A DNA stretch of 45,984 nucleotides from Parachlamydiales bacterium (lineage in GTDB: Bacteria; Chlamydiota; Chlamydiia; Chlamydiales; JAEYWL01). A model generated the notes under the pieces. The model searched no databases and was not told the DNA's origin. It saw only the letters and a list, made by a program, of their open reading frames with translations. The position numbers and the translations under genes were made by a program. The first letter of the stretch is position 1. Each line of letters opens with the position of its first letter. Below, piece after piece: positions 23,316 to 31,572 of the stretch. The stretch spans positions 1 through 45,984 of the forward strand of contig JAGVLX010000006.1 of assembly GCA_020054065.1 (NCBI GenBank), given 5' to 3'.

Positions 23316-24202
23316 CTGTCTTTGTTGGGGGCGGATAGCCGTTCCAATTGTTCGATACGGCTTTCAAGTGCTCTGCGTAATCGGATTTCGATGGCTAACG
23401 CTTCTGAGATCGTTTCTGTTTTGGCTTCATTGCGTAAAAGGACATCCATAAGAACATTTTGTTGGTCAGGGTTGAGGATTTGTTCGGTAATATCTTTTAG
23501 TGGACTTAACACAGCATTTACTTCGGGCAGATACGCGCTTTCCATCGCGGATTTGATGGCAGGTAAGGAGGCCTTAATTTTAGCGGCTAGTTCGGTGAGA
23601 TGTTGACGCTCCAAATTTGACTGGGCGATTTGATCTTCATTAACACCGGCTAAGGTTAATTCCCGTGCGGTAAAGATCCGGTTATTCGTTTTATTCGCTT
23701 TTACATAACGGTCGACAAGGCGTGCAGCAATATCAAAATAGATTCGTTGAATGTTTGTGCGCAAATCTTGCCGTTTATTTTGCAATCCTTCAATGATCCG
23801 GTTTTCACGCATCGCACAACAGAACCCCCCGCCATTGCCTGTGCCAGATAGGCATCCTCCGACTAAACAAGCGAGCCAGGGCATGGAGGATAGGAAGGCA
23901 GCTACGCCAGAAGCTCCGGCGGGTCCGGCCGTGACAATGCAGCCCAAGATTTTTTGAGTCCAGCTGGCTTCGCGGTCGTGCACTTTTTTCAGCACTTTTA
24001 ATTGCTTTTGGTTAAAGGGGACGGCTGTCTGGTTTTGTCTGAAGTCGGCTAGGAACTGCAGGGAGTGATCGCGGATTTGGTCCCACCGTTCGGAAGGCAT
24101 CTCGTGGGAGAGATACATATTGTAATCATCATTGCTCAATGGTAAATAATGCCGCTCCGGCGCTTGAGCTTGTAAGCAAAGTCCTGTGGCGCAACAATCC
24201 AT
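23312..24202 (-). CDS. Inc-like protein with bilobed hydrophobic domain
   Basis: A 296-aa protein without a cleavable signal. Residues about 85-130 hold two adjacent hydrophobic segments joined by a short turn (GCIVTAGPAGASGVAAF, then WLACLVGGCLSG), with many Cys and Gly. The flanks are hydrophilic, and the last 160 residues are strongly helical with coiled-coil character. This bilobed hairpin is the hallmark of chlamydial inclusion membrane (Inc) proteins, which are type III secreted and insert in the vacuole membrane. Assignment is by architecture only. The N-terminus is cysteine-rich (MDCCATGLC). The SRP RNA gene follows with its promoter overlapping this stop codon. Confidence 0.7.
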   Translation of the reverse strand: MDCCATGLCLQAQAPERHYLPLSNDDYNMYLSHEMPSERWDQIRDHSLQFLADFRQNQTAVPFNQKQLKVLKKVHDREASWTQKILGCIVTAGPAGASGVAAFLSSMPWLACLVGGCLSGTGNGGGFCCAMRENRIIEGLQNKRQDLRTNIQRIYFDIAARLVDRYVKANKTNNRIFTARELTLAGVNEDQIAQSNLERQHLTELAAKIKASLPAIKSAMESAYLPEVNAVLSPLKDITEQILNPDQQNVLMDVLLRNEAKTETISEALAIEIRLRRALESRIEQLERLSAPNKDS

Positions 24203-24281
24203 ACAAAAACATGACCTTAAAATTATTTTTAATATACTAATGTGAGTTTATTTAATTTATAATATACCATTCAATAAAAAT

Positions 24282-24311
24282 TTGTAAATTAAATAGCCTG
24301 TGTGTTATAAA
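24282..24311 (+). promoter_or_regulatory. Candidate promoter of the Nudix gene
   Basis: TTGTAA (24282-24287), an 18-base spacer and TATAAA (24306-24311) lie 25 bases before the ATG at 24337. The -35 box is weak. The surrounding gap (24203-24336) is AT-rich and otherwise without features. Confidence 0.4.
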
Positions 24312-24336
24312 ATCTTTTTTTATTCAGTGGAGAGCC

Positions 24337-24828
24337 ATGGAAAAACAATTTGTCGCAACAGCTTACGTGATCGATGATCGGAAGCGTTTTCTGCTTGTTT
24401 TTCATCGCAAGCTGCAGAAATGGCTTCCGCCAGGGGGACATTTGGAGCCTAATGAACTCCCATCTGAAGGGGCCAAGCGTGAGGTGCTGGAAGAAACCGG
24501 AATAGAAGTAGAGTTGATCCAACAGGAGAATGTCTGGATCCAGCGCTGGAATGCCAATAGTTTTCCGCGCCCCTATTTGTGTTTGCTGGAGGAGATTCCG
24601 GCGTTTGGCGATAAGCCGGCCCATCAGCATGTGGATATGATTTACCTTGCCCGTCCCGTGGGAGGAGCGTTATTGGAGCGAAAGGAAGAGACAGATGGCA
24701 TTCATTGGTTTACTTGGGAAGAGTTGAGCCGTTTGGAGCCGGATGTGGATATTTTTGTAGAAACGTTGGAAGCGATCGCTGTGATTCGCAAAGATCCGAT
24801 TCTTGAGGAGCGTGCCCATGTTAGTTAG
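24337..24828 (+). CDS. Nudix hydrolase
   Basis: A 163-aa hydrolase of nucleoside diphosphates linked to another moiety. The complete Nudix box Gx5Ex7REVLEETGI spans residues 34-56 (G34, E40, R48, E49, E52, E53), giving the Mg2+-binding helix. The N-terminal TAYVIDDRKRFLLVFHRKLQKWLPPGG is typical. The substrate cannot be told: oxidised nucleotides, ADP-ribose or dinucleotide polyphosphates are all possible. The downstream gene begins inside this one (11-base overlap), so the two are co-translated. Confidence 0.93.
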   Translation: MEKQFVATAYVIDDRKRFLLVFHRKLQKWLPPGGHLEPNELPSEGAKREVLEETGIEVELIQQENVWIQRWNANSFPRPYLCLLEEIPAFGDKPAHQHVDMIYLARPVGGALLERKEETDGIHWFTWEELSRLEPDVDIFVETLEAIAVIRKDPILEERAHVS

Positions 24829-25627
24829 TGCGGCTGGTGATGTAAGAATGAATGAAAAGCTGTTTGTCCAGCCTAAGATCAAACGTCTTCAAGAATGGAA
24901 TACAACTGTTGCTGATGAAGCTGGTCGGCGCGCGATTGCCTATAAATTGAATAAAAATGAGAAGAAGTTAGCCGTTCATGCAGAGATTGTTAAAAAGTAT
25001 CCGTCGTGTATTCACGCGCTTCTGTATTTCTTGAATCAAGTTCAGGCGGGACAGTATGGCCAGGAGTTGAAAACCGCGTATGAAGAGCGGGATGCAGGAC
25101 TTATGAGCCGTGAGGGGATGTTGCGTCTGGTGGTCATTTTGACGTTAAAGCACCATCAATCGCTGGCGGATTTAGAGTATTTTCCTAAAGCACATCTAGA
25201 GCAGTTATCCGCTGTGTGTATGCAATTGCAGCCTTTTTGCGAACAATTGGATAACGCGGGGCTGACAGCTATTCTTTTGCATGTCGACGAGTCGAAACTG
25301 ACGACTGATCAAAAGAGCATTTATAAACAAGTGAACCAATTGATCGCCTTAGAGAAAAAATATCAGGATCAAATTGACCAGGTTCAATTTAATGGGATCA
25401 TCCGCATTTTACGTTTGAACATGTTGTCCAAGCCATTTGCCTATCTGCATCAACGCTGGAATGAAGATTTGACGACTCGTTTGATGGTGAGTATCATGAA
25501 GGGGAAAAATTTCGCGCGTGCGCGTGAAATGGCCAACCAGATTGAAGATTTACGATTAAAGCAGTATTATGTAACACAAGTTGCACTTTTTCAGAAAATA
25601 AACGACAAAACGACCAAAAAGACCTAA
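24818..25627 (+). CDS. Unknown helical protein, C-terminus supplied by a repeat
   Basis: A 269-aa, largely alpha-helical, basic soluble protein that I do not recognise. The ATG at 24818 follows GAGGAG with a 7-base spacer and overlaps the Nudix gene; ATG 24848 is an alternative. There is no signal peptide or membrane segment. A helical-repeat look (for example FAYLHQRWNEDL, FARAREMANQIEDL) might suit a scaffold. Its final residues NDKTTKKT are encoded by the left arm of the inverted repeat at 25600-25704, and the convergent neighbour ends in the nearly identical NDKTTKRT. Confidence 0.75.
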   Translation: MLVSAAGDVRMNEKLFVQPKIKRLQEWNTTVADEAGRRAIAYKLNKNEKKLAVHAEIVKKYPSCIHALLYFLNQVQAGQYGQELKTAYEERDAGLMSREGMLRLVVILTLKHHQSLADLEYFPKAHLEQLSAVCMQLQPFCEQLDNAGLTAILLHVDESKLTTDQKSIYKQVNQLIALEKKYQDQIDQVQFNGIIRILRLNMLSKPFAYLHQRWNEDLTTRLMVSIMKGKNFARAREMANQIEDLRLKQYYVTQVALFQKINDKTTKKT

Positions 25628-25704
25628 AGGAAATAACGACCAAAAAAGAGGGGTTAATTTTGGTCTTTCTGGTCGTTTAAGTCCTTTTGGTCGTTTTGTC
25701 GTTT
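25600..25704. repeat. Mirror-symmetric inverted repeat containing two stop codons
   Basis: A 29-nt left arm (25600-25628; AAACGACAAAACGACCAAAA then GACCTAAA) is repeated inverted at 25676-25704 with two mismatches. An inner pair AACGACC/GGTCGTT adds to the fold. The stop codons of the two convergent genes (TAA 25625-25627 and its mirror 25679-25677) occupy exactly mirror positions in the arms. The unit is 9-nt-like (ACGACAAA, ACGACCAAA). It may end both transcripts. Confidence 0.9.
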
Positions 25705-28565
25705 AATCTTTTTGCGATCAGTTCCACCACATGCATGCCGTGCTTAGTGGAAAGATGTTCAATTTGGGAGCGGCATGAGATGCCGTTGGCCACAATGGCA
25801 TCGGTTTGTAGAGCATTTTTTACCGCAGGAATCAATTTCAGTTCGCCGATTTTTACCGACAGGTCGTAGTGCTCTGCTTCAAATCCGAACGAACCTGCAA
25901 CGCCGCAACATCCGCTGTGAATTTCATGCACGCTGCATCCGGGGAGCGCTTTCAGAAGTTCAAACGCATAGGTTGAAAATCCCAAACTCTTTTGATGGCA
26001 ATGCCCATGAAAATGGACTGATAGGGGATGATCATCTAATTCAAGCGGCAGCTTGCCGTCCATCAAATGGCTGTGAATAAATTGCTCAATCGATTGGAAT
26101 TGTGAGGCGACTTGTTTAAGTTCGCTATGGTTATAGCCTAACAGACCCTGATAATCGTCTGTGATGGCTGAGATGCAGCTGGGCTCCAATCCGACGATAA
26201 CTAGCCCTTGCTGTGCATAAGGCAATAACATGTGAATCAGGTGTTCGGCTTTTCGTTTGGCTTGCTTTAACATCCCTTTCGAAATAAAGGGACGCCCGCA
26301 GCAGGTGTAAGCGGGAATGATCACCTGATATCCTAAAGCCTCTAACACCTGCTTCGCGCTTTCTCCGATGTTCGGAGCGTTGAATTCAGCGTAAGTATCC
26401 GCAAACAATACAACACTTTTTTGAGACATGTTGGAGGGGGATGCGTGGGATGAAAACCGTTTAGCGGCTAACAGCGGCAGCGGCCGTTTCGGACTAAATC
26501 CAATCTGGCTTAAGGCCCATTGGGAGAATGCGCATTGGAGCGCCCAATTCGAAAAACGGGGCCAGAGGGAGCCAATCCGATATAGATCAGGCATATAGCC
26601 TATGAGTCGAGTACGTAAAGAAGTCCCGTGCGTTTCCTGATGGTGGTGCAGCACCTCGCTTTTCATTTTGGCCATATCGACTTGCGAGGGGCACTCTTTT
26701 TTACACCCTTTGCATTGCAAACACAAATCCAGCACATCATGCAACGATTCGCCTTGCAATTCATGAAGGGGGACATGTCCGTTGACGATTGCCCGCAACG
26801 CTTGGGCGCGGGCGCGGGTTGTGTCGTACTCATTTAGCGTGGCTTGGAAGGAGGGGCACATGACACTCTCTTTTTTGCGGCATAGCCCATTACCGTTGCA
26901 TAAATCGGCGGCTAAGGCGAATCCGCCTTCTTTGGAAAAATCTTGAAATGTCTGAACAGTTTGAATGGAGGTGCGGGGACTCAGACGCAAGTTCTCTAAA
27001 AATTCCGGGCCGTCCACTTTTTTGCCGGGGTTCATACGGTGATGGGGGTCGAAAGCGTCTTTCAGCTCTTTGAATGCTTGATAAAGTTGATCGCCGAACA
27101 TTTTTCGATTGGTCCAGGTGCGTACGAGGCCATCGCCGTGTTCTCCGCTAAAAGCGCCGCCGAACGTTAAGAGTAAATCGGAGACCTCATCCATTAACTG
27201 ATGCATCACTTCCAGTTCTTGAGGCTGGCGCAGATCGATAAAGGGGCGGATGTGCATACAGCCGGGGCCCACGTGTCCGTAGATGCCAGCTTCCTTGCCG
27301 TGTCGCTTTAAACAGGTGATAAATTGCTGCATGAACGGAGAAAGTTTATCAGGACCCACGGAGATATCTTCAATAAACGCAATGGCCCGGCTGTAAGAAC
27401 GTTTTGAAAGCAATAATTCCAGCCCGGCTTTCCGCACGGCCCAGATATCCGCCATGGCTTTTGGGTCGGTTAAAATGACGTGGGCGTAACCGATTTGCTT
27501 ATCTTTGACATAGGTGGCAAATTCTTTAAGATGTTGTTGCAACAGGGCTGGCGTCTCGGCATCGAATTCCGCAACAAACACCGCCTGTGGGTCTCCCTGC
27601 AGCCAATGTAAACGAGTTTTCATCGTGGGAGACAACCGGCCCATGGCAATGATCTGATGATCAATCATTTCCAAGGCTAACGGTTTGAATTTGACTAGAT
27701 CAGGCACGGTGCTGAATGCATGTAGCATATCGGCAAAGTGAATCACACATAAACCTGTTTCCACCGGCTTGCGGGCGATCCGCATCGTGATTTGCGAGGC
27801 GATGCCTAAACTGCCTTCCGATCCAGCAATCAATTTCGCTGGATTAAATGCACCGGGTTTTAACAGTTCATCCAAATTGTACCCGGAAGCACGGCGTGGA
27901 ATATGTGGGAATCGCGCTTGGATTTCTGGTCCATAGTGTTCTTTGATCTGGCGGATAGTGCGGTAGATGGTTCCTTCTTGATCGGCTAGTTGTTCTTTTG
28001 CGGTCCAGTCCCCTTCGGACAATGTTTGCAGGTGGATTTGACGGCCGTTAGCCAAGATCAGATCGACTGAATGCACATGGTCCACCATTTTTCCATAGCG
28101 GAGCGAACGCGCACCAGCGGAATTATTAGCGAGCATCCCTCCGATGGTTGACCGGTTTCCGGTCGACGTGTCTGGTCCTAGACGGTATCCGCGTGCCGCT
28201 AACGCATAGTTCAGTTCATCTTGGATGACTCCTGGTTCGACGACAGCAAGCTCCTGGTCGTAATTGATCGCGAGAATCTGGTTGAGATAACGGGAAAGAT
28301 CGATGATCAACCCGTGTCCTAGGCACGCTCCAGTGATGCCGGTTGCTGCGCCGCGGGCAATGACCGGAACCTGATGTTCGTTGGCGATTTGGATGGCCGT
28401 ACGCAGGTCATGGGCATCGCGGGGTTGGACAATCCCTAAAGGAACGACTTCATAGATCGACGCATCGACGCTGTAGGCGCGCCGTGTCACGGGATCAAAA
28501 AAAAGATCCCCTTTAAGATGATCTCTTAACTCTTGTGCAAATTTTTTGACGGATGGCGGATTCAT
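25677..28565 (-). CDS. FAD-linked oxidase/Fe-S fusion, D-2-hydroxyglutarate dehydrogenase-like
   Basis: A 962-aa fusion of the YdiJ type. Residues about 1-250 form a VAO-type FAD-binding domain (ARGAATGITGACLGHG, GPDTSTGNRSTIGGMLANNSAG). Residues 260-530 form a FAD-oxidase C-terminal domain with HVGPGCMHIRP and SGEHGDG. Residues 560-640 carry ferredoxin-type cysteines (CNGNGLCRK...MCPSF; CLQCKGCKKECPS). Residues 700-940 carry two CCG segments (CCGRPF, CCGVAGSFG). Such proteins oxidise D-2-hydroxy acids and pass electrons via Fe-S to the quinone pool. E. coli YdiJ acts on D-2-hydroxyglutarate, but lactate or glycolate cannot be excluded. It is the last gene of the AST operon (4-base overlap with astB). 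The last residues come from the repeat at 25600-25704. Confidence 0.85.
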   Translation of the reverse strand: MNPPSVKKFAQELRDHLKGDLFFDPVTRRAYSVDASIYEVVPLGIVQPRDAHDLRTAIQIANEHQVPVIARGAATGITGACLGHGLIIDLSRYLNQILAINYDQELAVVEPGVIQDELNYALAARGYRLGPDTSTGNRSTIGGMLANNSAGARSLRYGKMVDHVHSVDLILANGRQIHLQTLSEGDWTAKEQLADQEGTIYRTIRQIKEHYGPEIQARFPHIPRRASGYNLDELLKPGAFNPAKLIAGSEGSLGIASQITMRIARKPVETGLCVIHFADMLHAFSTVPDLVKFKPLALEMIDHQIIAMGRLSPTMKTRLHWLQGDPQAVFVAEFDAETPALLQQHLKEFATYVKDKQIGYAHVILTDPKAMADIWAVRKAGLELLLSKRSYSRAIAFIEDISVGPDKLSPFMQQFITCLKRHGKEAGIYGHVGPGCMHIRPFIDLRQPQELEVMHQLMDEVSDLLLTFGGAFSGEHGDGLVRTWTNRKMFGDQLYQAFKELKDAFDPHHRMNPGKKVDGPEFLENLRLSPRTSIQTVQTFQDFSKEGGFALAADLCNGNGLCRKKESVMCPSFQATLNEYDTTRARAQALRAIVNGHVPLHELQGESLHDVLDLCLQCKGCKKECPSQVDMAKMKSEVLHHHQETHGTSLRTRLIGYMPDLYRIGSLWPRFSNWALQCAFSQWALSQIGFSPKRPLPLLAAKRFSSHASPSNMSQKSVVLFADTYAEFNAPNIGESAKQVLEALGYQVIIPAYTCCGRPFISKGMLKQAKRKAEHLIHMLLPYAQQGLVIVGLEPSCISAITDDYQGLLGYNHSELKQVASQFQSIEQFIHSHLMDGKLPLELDDHPLSVHFHGHCHQKSLGFSTYAFELLKALPGCSVHEIHSGCCGVAGSFGFEAEHYDLSVKIGELKLIPAVKNALQTDAIVANGISCRSQIEHLSTKHGMHVVELIAKRLNDKTTKRT

Positions 28566-29887
28566 TGCTGAAAGGAGTAAAGGGTTCCGAGTTTAAGGAT
28601 TTGGGTCAGTTCGTCGAGCGCTTGCTGAGTTTCTTTTGTCAGGAGGGGATCTTGCAGATCTTTCGGTAATAAGCGATCCCGGTAGTGTTTTTCTACCCAA
28701 GCTGTTAGAAGGGGATAGGTGGTGTCGTTGACCCATGTTGTGGCGGGTAGCGACTTAACTTCATCCTCCGTTAAGACAATGCGCAAACGCAAGCAGGCGG
28801 GTCCGCCTCCGTTACGCATGCTTTCCCGTAAGTTGATCGATTGGGGAATAAAGGATGTTTGCTGCGAAAGCAGCTGTTTGACGCGTGGATTCTCTTCGCA
28901 TTCGGAGGGTGCCAACAAAATCGGCTTCCCTTCAGACGGACTTAAAATTTGCGAGTTAAACAAATAGGTCGCGACAGCCTCCTTGAGGCTGACATCCCCT
29001 TCTGAAACTGCCAACGTTTGGAGGGTAAATCCCAATGCCTGACACTTTTCTTGAAGCTCTTGGATCACCTGTTCTGTATTGACAAACGCTTTTTCGTGAT
29101 AGAAAAAAAAGTTGCGGTTTCCAACGGAGATGACGTCATTATGAAAGACGCCGGCATCAATGGCTTCGGGATTTTGTTGAGCAAAGAGAACAAATTTCGG
29201 ATCGAGTAGATGCCGGCGTGCAATTGCTTGCGATGTTTCTAAGGTGTGGCGCGCCGGATAAAGGGAAGGAGAAAGGACGTTATTATCGAACGAACGCCGG
29301 CCATACACGAATAAATGGACTCCGGGTTTACCATAAGCGGCGCAAAACCGGGTGTGATTAGCAGCGCCTTCATCAGCAAAGTAGGTCCCTTTGGGGAGCG
29401 GTGAGTGGATCACCGCTTGTGGGAACATTTTTTTCAGGACGTACATTGTAAAGTCGGGTTCGATGGAGCGGTGGAATTTAAAGGCTAAGTTGGCTGGAGT
29501 AATGTGCAGGCGGTGGTCTGCGGTATCGGCAGACGGGGCGACCGTGGCTGCGTTGGCAGTCCACATGGGAGCCGCTGAGCTACATTCATATAATAATCCC
29601 GGTGCTTGTGTCGCGGCTTGCTTAATCACAGCGGCATCATCGCCCTCAAACCCAATCGCACGCAAGGTAGGTAAATGGGGACGCTCGTGTGGAGGAAGGA
29701 ACGCTTGTTTAAACCCCATTCGATGCAGATGGATCATTTTTTTTAAGCCCTGCAACGCCGCTTCTTTCGGGCTAGATATCCTTTCCTTACTATCCATGGA
29801 AGCGATATTGCCGAAGGATAGCCCTGAATAATTGTGCGTCGGGCCGACCAATCCGTCAAAATTAACTTCGAACGCTTTATGCTCCAA
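28562..29887 (-). CDS. astB: N-succinylarginine dihydrolase
   Basis: A 441-aa enzyme of the AST pathway. It hydrolyses N2-succinylarginine to N2-succinylornithine, two NH3 and CO2 in the cytoplasm. The family opening FEVNFDGLVGPTHNYSGLS..N is complete. The catalytic context GVFHNDVISVGNRNFFF (His) and the nucleophile Cys in NGGGPACLRLRIVL are present. Length is as usual. It overlaps astD by 11 bases and the downstream flavoprotein by four, so it belongs to one operon. Confidence 0.96.
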   Translation of the reverse strand: MEHKAFEVNFDGLVGPTHNYSGLSFGNIASMDSKERISSPKEAALQGLKKMIHLHRMGFKQAFLPPHERPHLPTLRAIGFEGDDAAVIKQAATQAPGLLYECSSAAPMWTANAATVAPSADTADHRLHITPANLAFKFHRSIEPDFTMYVLKKMFPQAVIHSPLPKGTYFADEGAANHTRFCAAYGKPGVHLFVYGRRSFDNNVLSPSLYPARHTLETSQAIARRHLLDPKFVLFAQQNPEAIDAGVFHNDVISVGNRNFFFYHEKAFVNTEQVIQELQEKCQALGFTLQTLAVSEGDVSLKEAVATYLFNSQILSPSEGKPILLAPSECEENPRVKQLLSQQTSFIPQSINLRESMRNGGGPACLRLRIVLTEDEVKSLPATTWVNDTTYPLLTAWVEKHYRDRLLPKDLQDPLLTKETQQALDELTQILKLGTLYSFQQ

Positions 29888-31346
29888 GGTCGACTCCGGG
29901 TGCAGGCGACTTGGGCAAGCTCAAAGTGGAGGATTCCAACGAGGCGACTGGATAAGCGCAGTAGTCTGCTGCGTAGAGCGCACTAGGACGGTTGTTTCCA
30001 CTATTTTTTATGCCGCCAAACGGGGCCTCGCTGCTGGCACCGGTTAAAGGAGTGTTCCAGTTGACGACCCCGGCGCGGATTTTCCGGTAAAAAAGATCGT
30101 ACTCCTCTTTTTTGCGGCTGATCAATCCGGCTGAGAGTCCGTATCCCGTGCGGTTAGCGGCTTTGATCGCTTCTTCCAGGTTATCGACACGGATCACTTG
30201 CAAGAACGGAGCAAAAATCTCTTCATCCCAGGGCTCTTTCAAATCGGTGGTGTCCATGAGTCCGGGGGAGATGAAGCAGCTCTCCTCTCCCTGCTGTTCC
30301 ATTTTGAGCAGCGGTTTTCCACCCCCCGCTTCGATCGCACCTTGAGCTAAAATGGCTTTTACGACTGCGCGTTCATGGATCAACGGTCCCATGAACGGTT
30401 CTGGCTGCGCGTCGTAAGGGCCAAAGGTGAGGGCACGTGTCGTGCGGATCAGACGGTTTAAAAAAGCATCGTGTTTTTTTTCCTTCAAGAGGATCAAACG
30501 CCGTGCACAGGTGCATCGCTGTCCGGTTGTTAAAAACGCCGATTGGATGGTTGTATAGATGGCAGCTGTTTCATCTTCAAAGTCGGTCACAATGAGGGGA
30601 TTGTTTCCTCCCAACTCCAGCGCCAGAATTTTTCCCGGCTTGTCGGCAAAAGCCTTCATTAAACTCAGTCCGGTCGGCAGACTGCCGGTAAATAAGAGTC
30701 CGTTGATCTGTTCATGGGTGCTTAACGCTTTCCCGGTCTCGGCTCCGCCTTGCACCAAGTTGATGACTCCATTGGGGAAGCTTGCTTTTTCAAAACATTT
30801 GATCAGGAGTTCCCCTACCAGCGGTGTGAATTCACTGGGCTTAAATACGACGGTATTGCCGGCCAAAAGGGCTGGCACAATGTGCCCATTGGGCAGGTGG
30901 CCTGGAAAATTGAAGGGACCGAGGACAGCTAGCACACCGTGTGGATGATGGCGGGTGACCGAGGTCGCATGGGTTTGAGGCACCGTTTTTTCGCTGCAGC
31001 GTTGTTTGTATGCTTCAATCGAGATCGTGATTTTATTGGCGATCGAATTCACTTCATTCTTCGCCTCCCAGAGCGGCTTGCCGGTCTCTTGAGAAATCGC
31101 TAATTGAAGCATATCGCGCGACTCTTTGACGGCTTGAGCATATGTTTCTAAGAAGCGGGCCCGTTCTGAAAATTTCAAACTCGACCAGGCGTCAAAAGCG
31201 GATTCAGCGGCTTTTACGGCGCGGGCAACATCCGATGCGGAAGCGGACGCATTGGCCCACACGACTTGTTTGGTAGTCGGGTTAATCGATGAAAATGTTT
31301 TTCCATATCCGGTGGTCCATTTGCCGTCAATATAGTTTCCGGTCAT
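29877..31346 (-). CDS. astD: N-succinylglutamate 5-semialdehyde dehydrogenase
   Basis: A 489-aa NAD-dependent aldehyde dehydrogenase. It oxidises N2-succinylglutamate semialdehyde to N2-succinylglutamate. The catalytic Cys is in TTGQRCTCARR, the general-base Glu in ALELGGNNPL, and the cofactor motif TGSLPTG is visible; SSEAPFGGIKNSGN is the C-terminal signature. I chose the ATG at 31346, preceded by GGGGAAGAGG, over a start at 31370. A 226-base gap with an inverted repeat separates it from astA, the only break in this otherwise overlapping operon. Confidence 0.95.
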   Translation of the reverse strand: MTGNYIDGKWTTGYGKTFSSINPTTKQVVWANASASASDVARAVKAAESAFDAWSSLKFSERARFLETYAQAVKESRDMLQLAISQETGKPLWEAKNEVNSIANKITISIEAYKQRCSEKTVPQTHATSVTRHHPHGVLAVLGPFNFPGHLPNGHIVPALLAGNTVVFKPSEFTPLVGELLIKCFEKASFPNGVINLVQGGAETGKALSTHEQINGLLFTGSLPTGLSLMKAFADKPGKILALELGGNNPLIVTDFEDETAAIYTTIQSAFLTTGQRCTCARRLILLKEKKHDAFLNRLIRTTRALTFGPYDAQPEPFMGPLIHERAVVKAILAQGAIEAGGGKPLLKMEQQGEESCFISPGLMDTTDLKEPWDEEIFAPFLQVIRVDNLEEAIKAANRTGYGLSAGLISRKKEEYDLFYRKIRAGVVNWNTPLTGASSEAPFGGIKNSGNNRPSALYAADYCAYPVASLESSTLSLPKSPAPGVDLGA

Positions 31347-31399
31347 CCTCTTCCCCCTGCCCGTGCCCAATTGACTTCATAAGAGAACAACAAGATAAG

Positions 31400-31550
31400 C
31401 AGGATACCGCCTACGGCGGGCAGGATAGGCAGGATAGGTGGTGCAGCTAGTATTTTTTCAATTACCTCACAACGATCAGTCAAAATGGAACAAGCCTGGG
31501 ATAGAGTTATTCGAATCCTGCCTATCCTGCCCGCCGTAGGCGGTATCCTG
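31400..31550. repeat. 36-bp perfect inverted repeat between astA and astD
   Basis: The left arm (31400-31435: CAGGATACCGCCTACGGCGG then GCAGGATAGGCAGGAT) is repeated exactly inverted at 31515-31550. Each arm contains its own small palindrome CCGCCTACGGCGG. Flanking units (AACAAGATAAG; CTATCCTGTTTGTT) extend the 9-nt period. It lies inside the AST operon, where a hairpin could adjust expression of astD and later genes. The 79 bases between the arms hold nothing that I recognise. Confidence 0.9.
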
Positions 31551-31572
31551 TCTATCCTGTTTGTTTTCTGAT

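Noticed and set aside
23173..23451. 92-codon plus-strand frame starting MKKSAGG
   Set aside because: It covers the SRP RNA gene and the end of the Inc-like gene antisense; the RNA structure explains the sequence.
25600..25704. Simple bidirectional terminator
   Set aside because: It may terminate, but related repeats in divergent gaps, the 9-nt period and the mirrored reading frames are not explained by termination alone, so I list it as a repeat.
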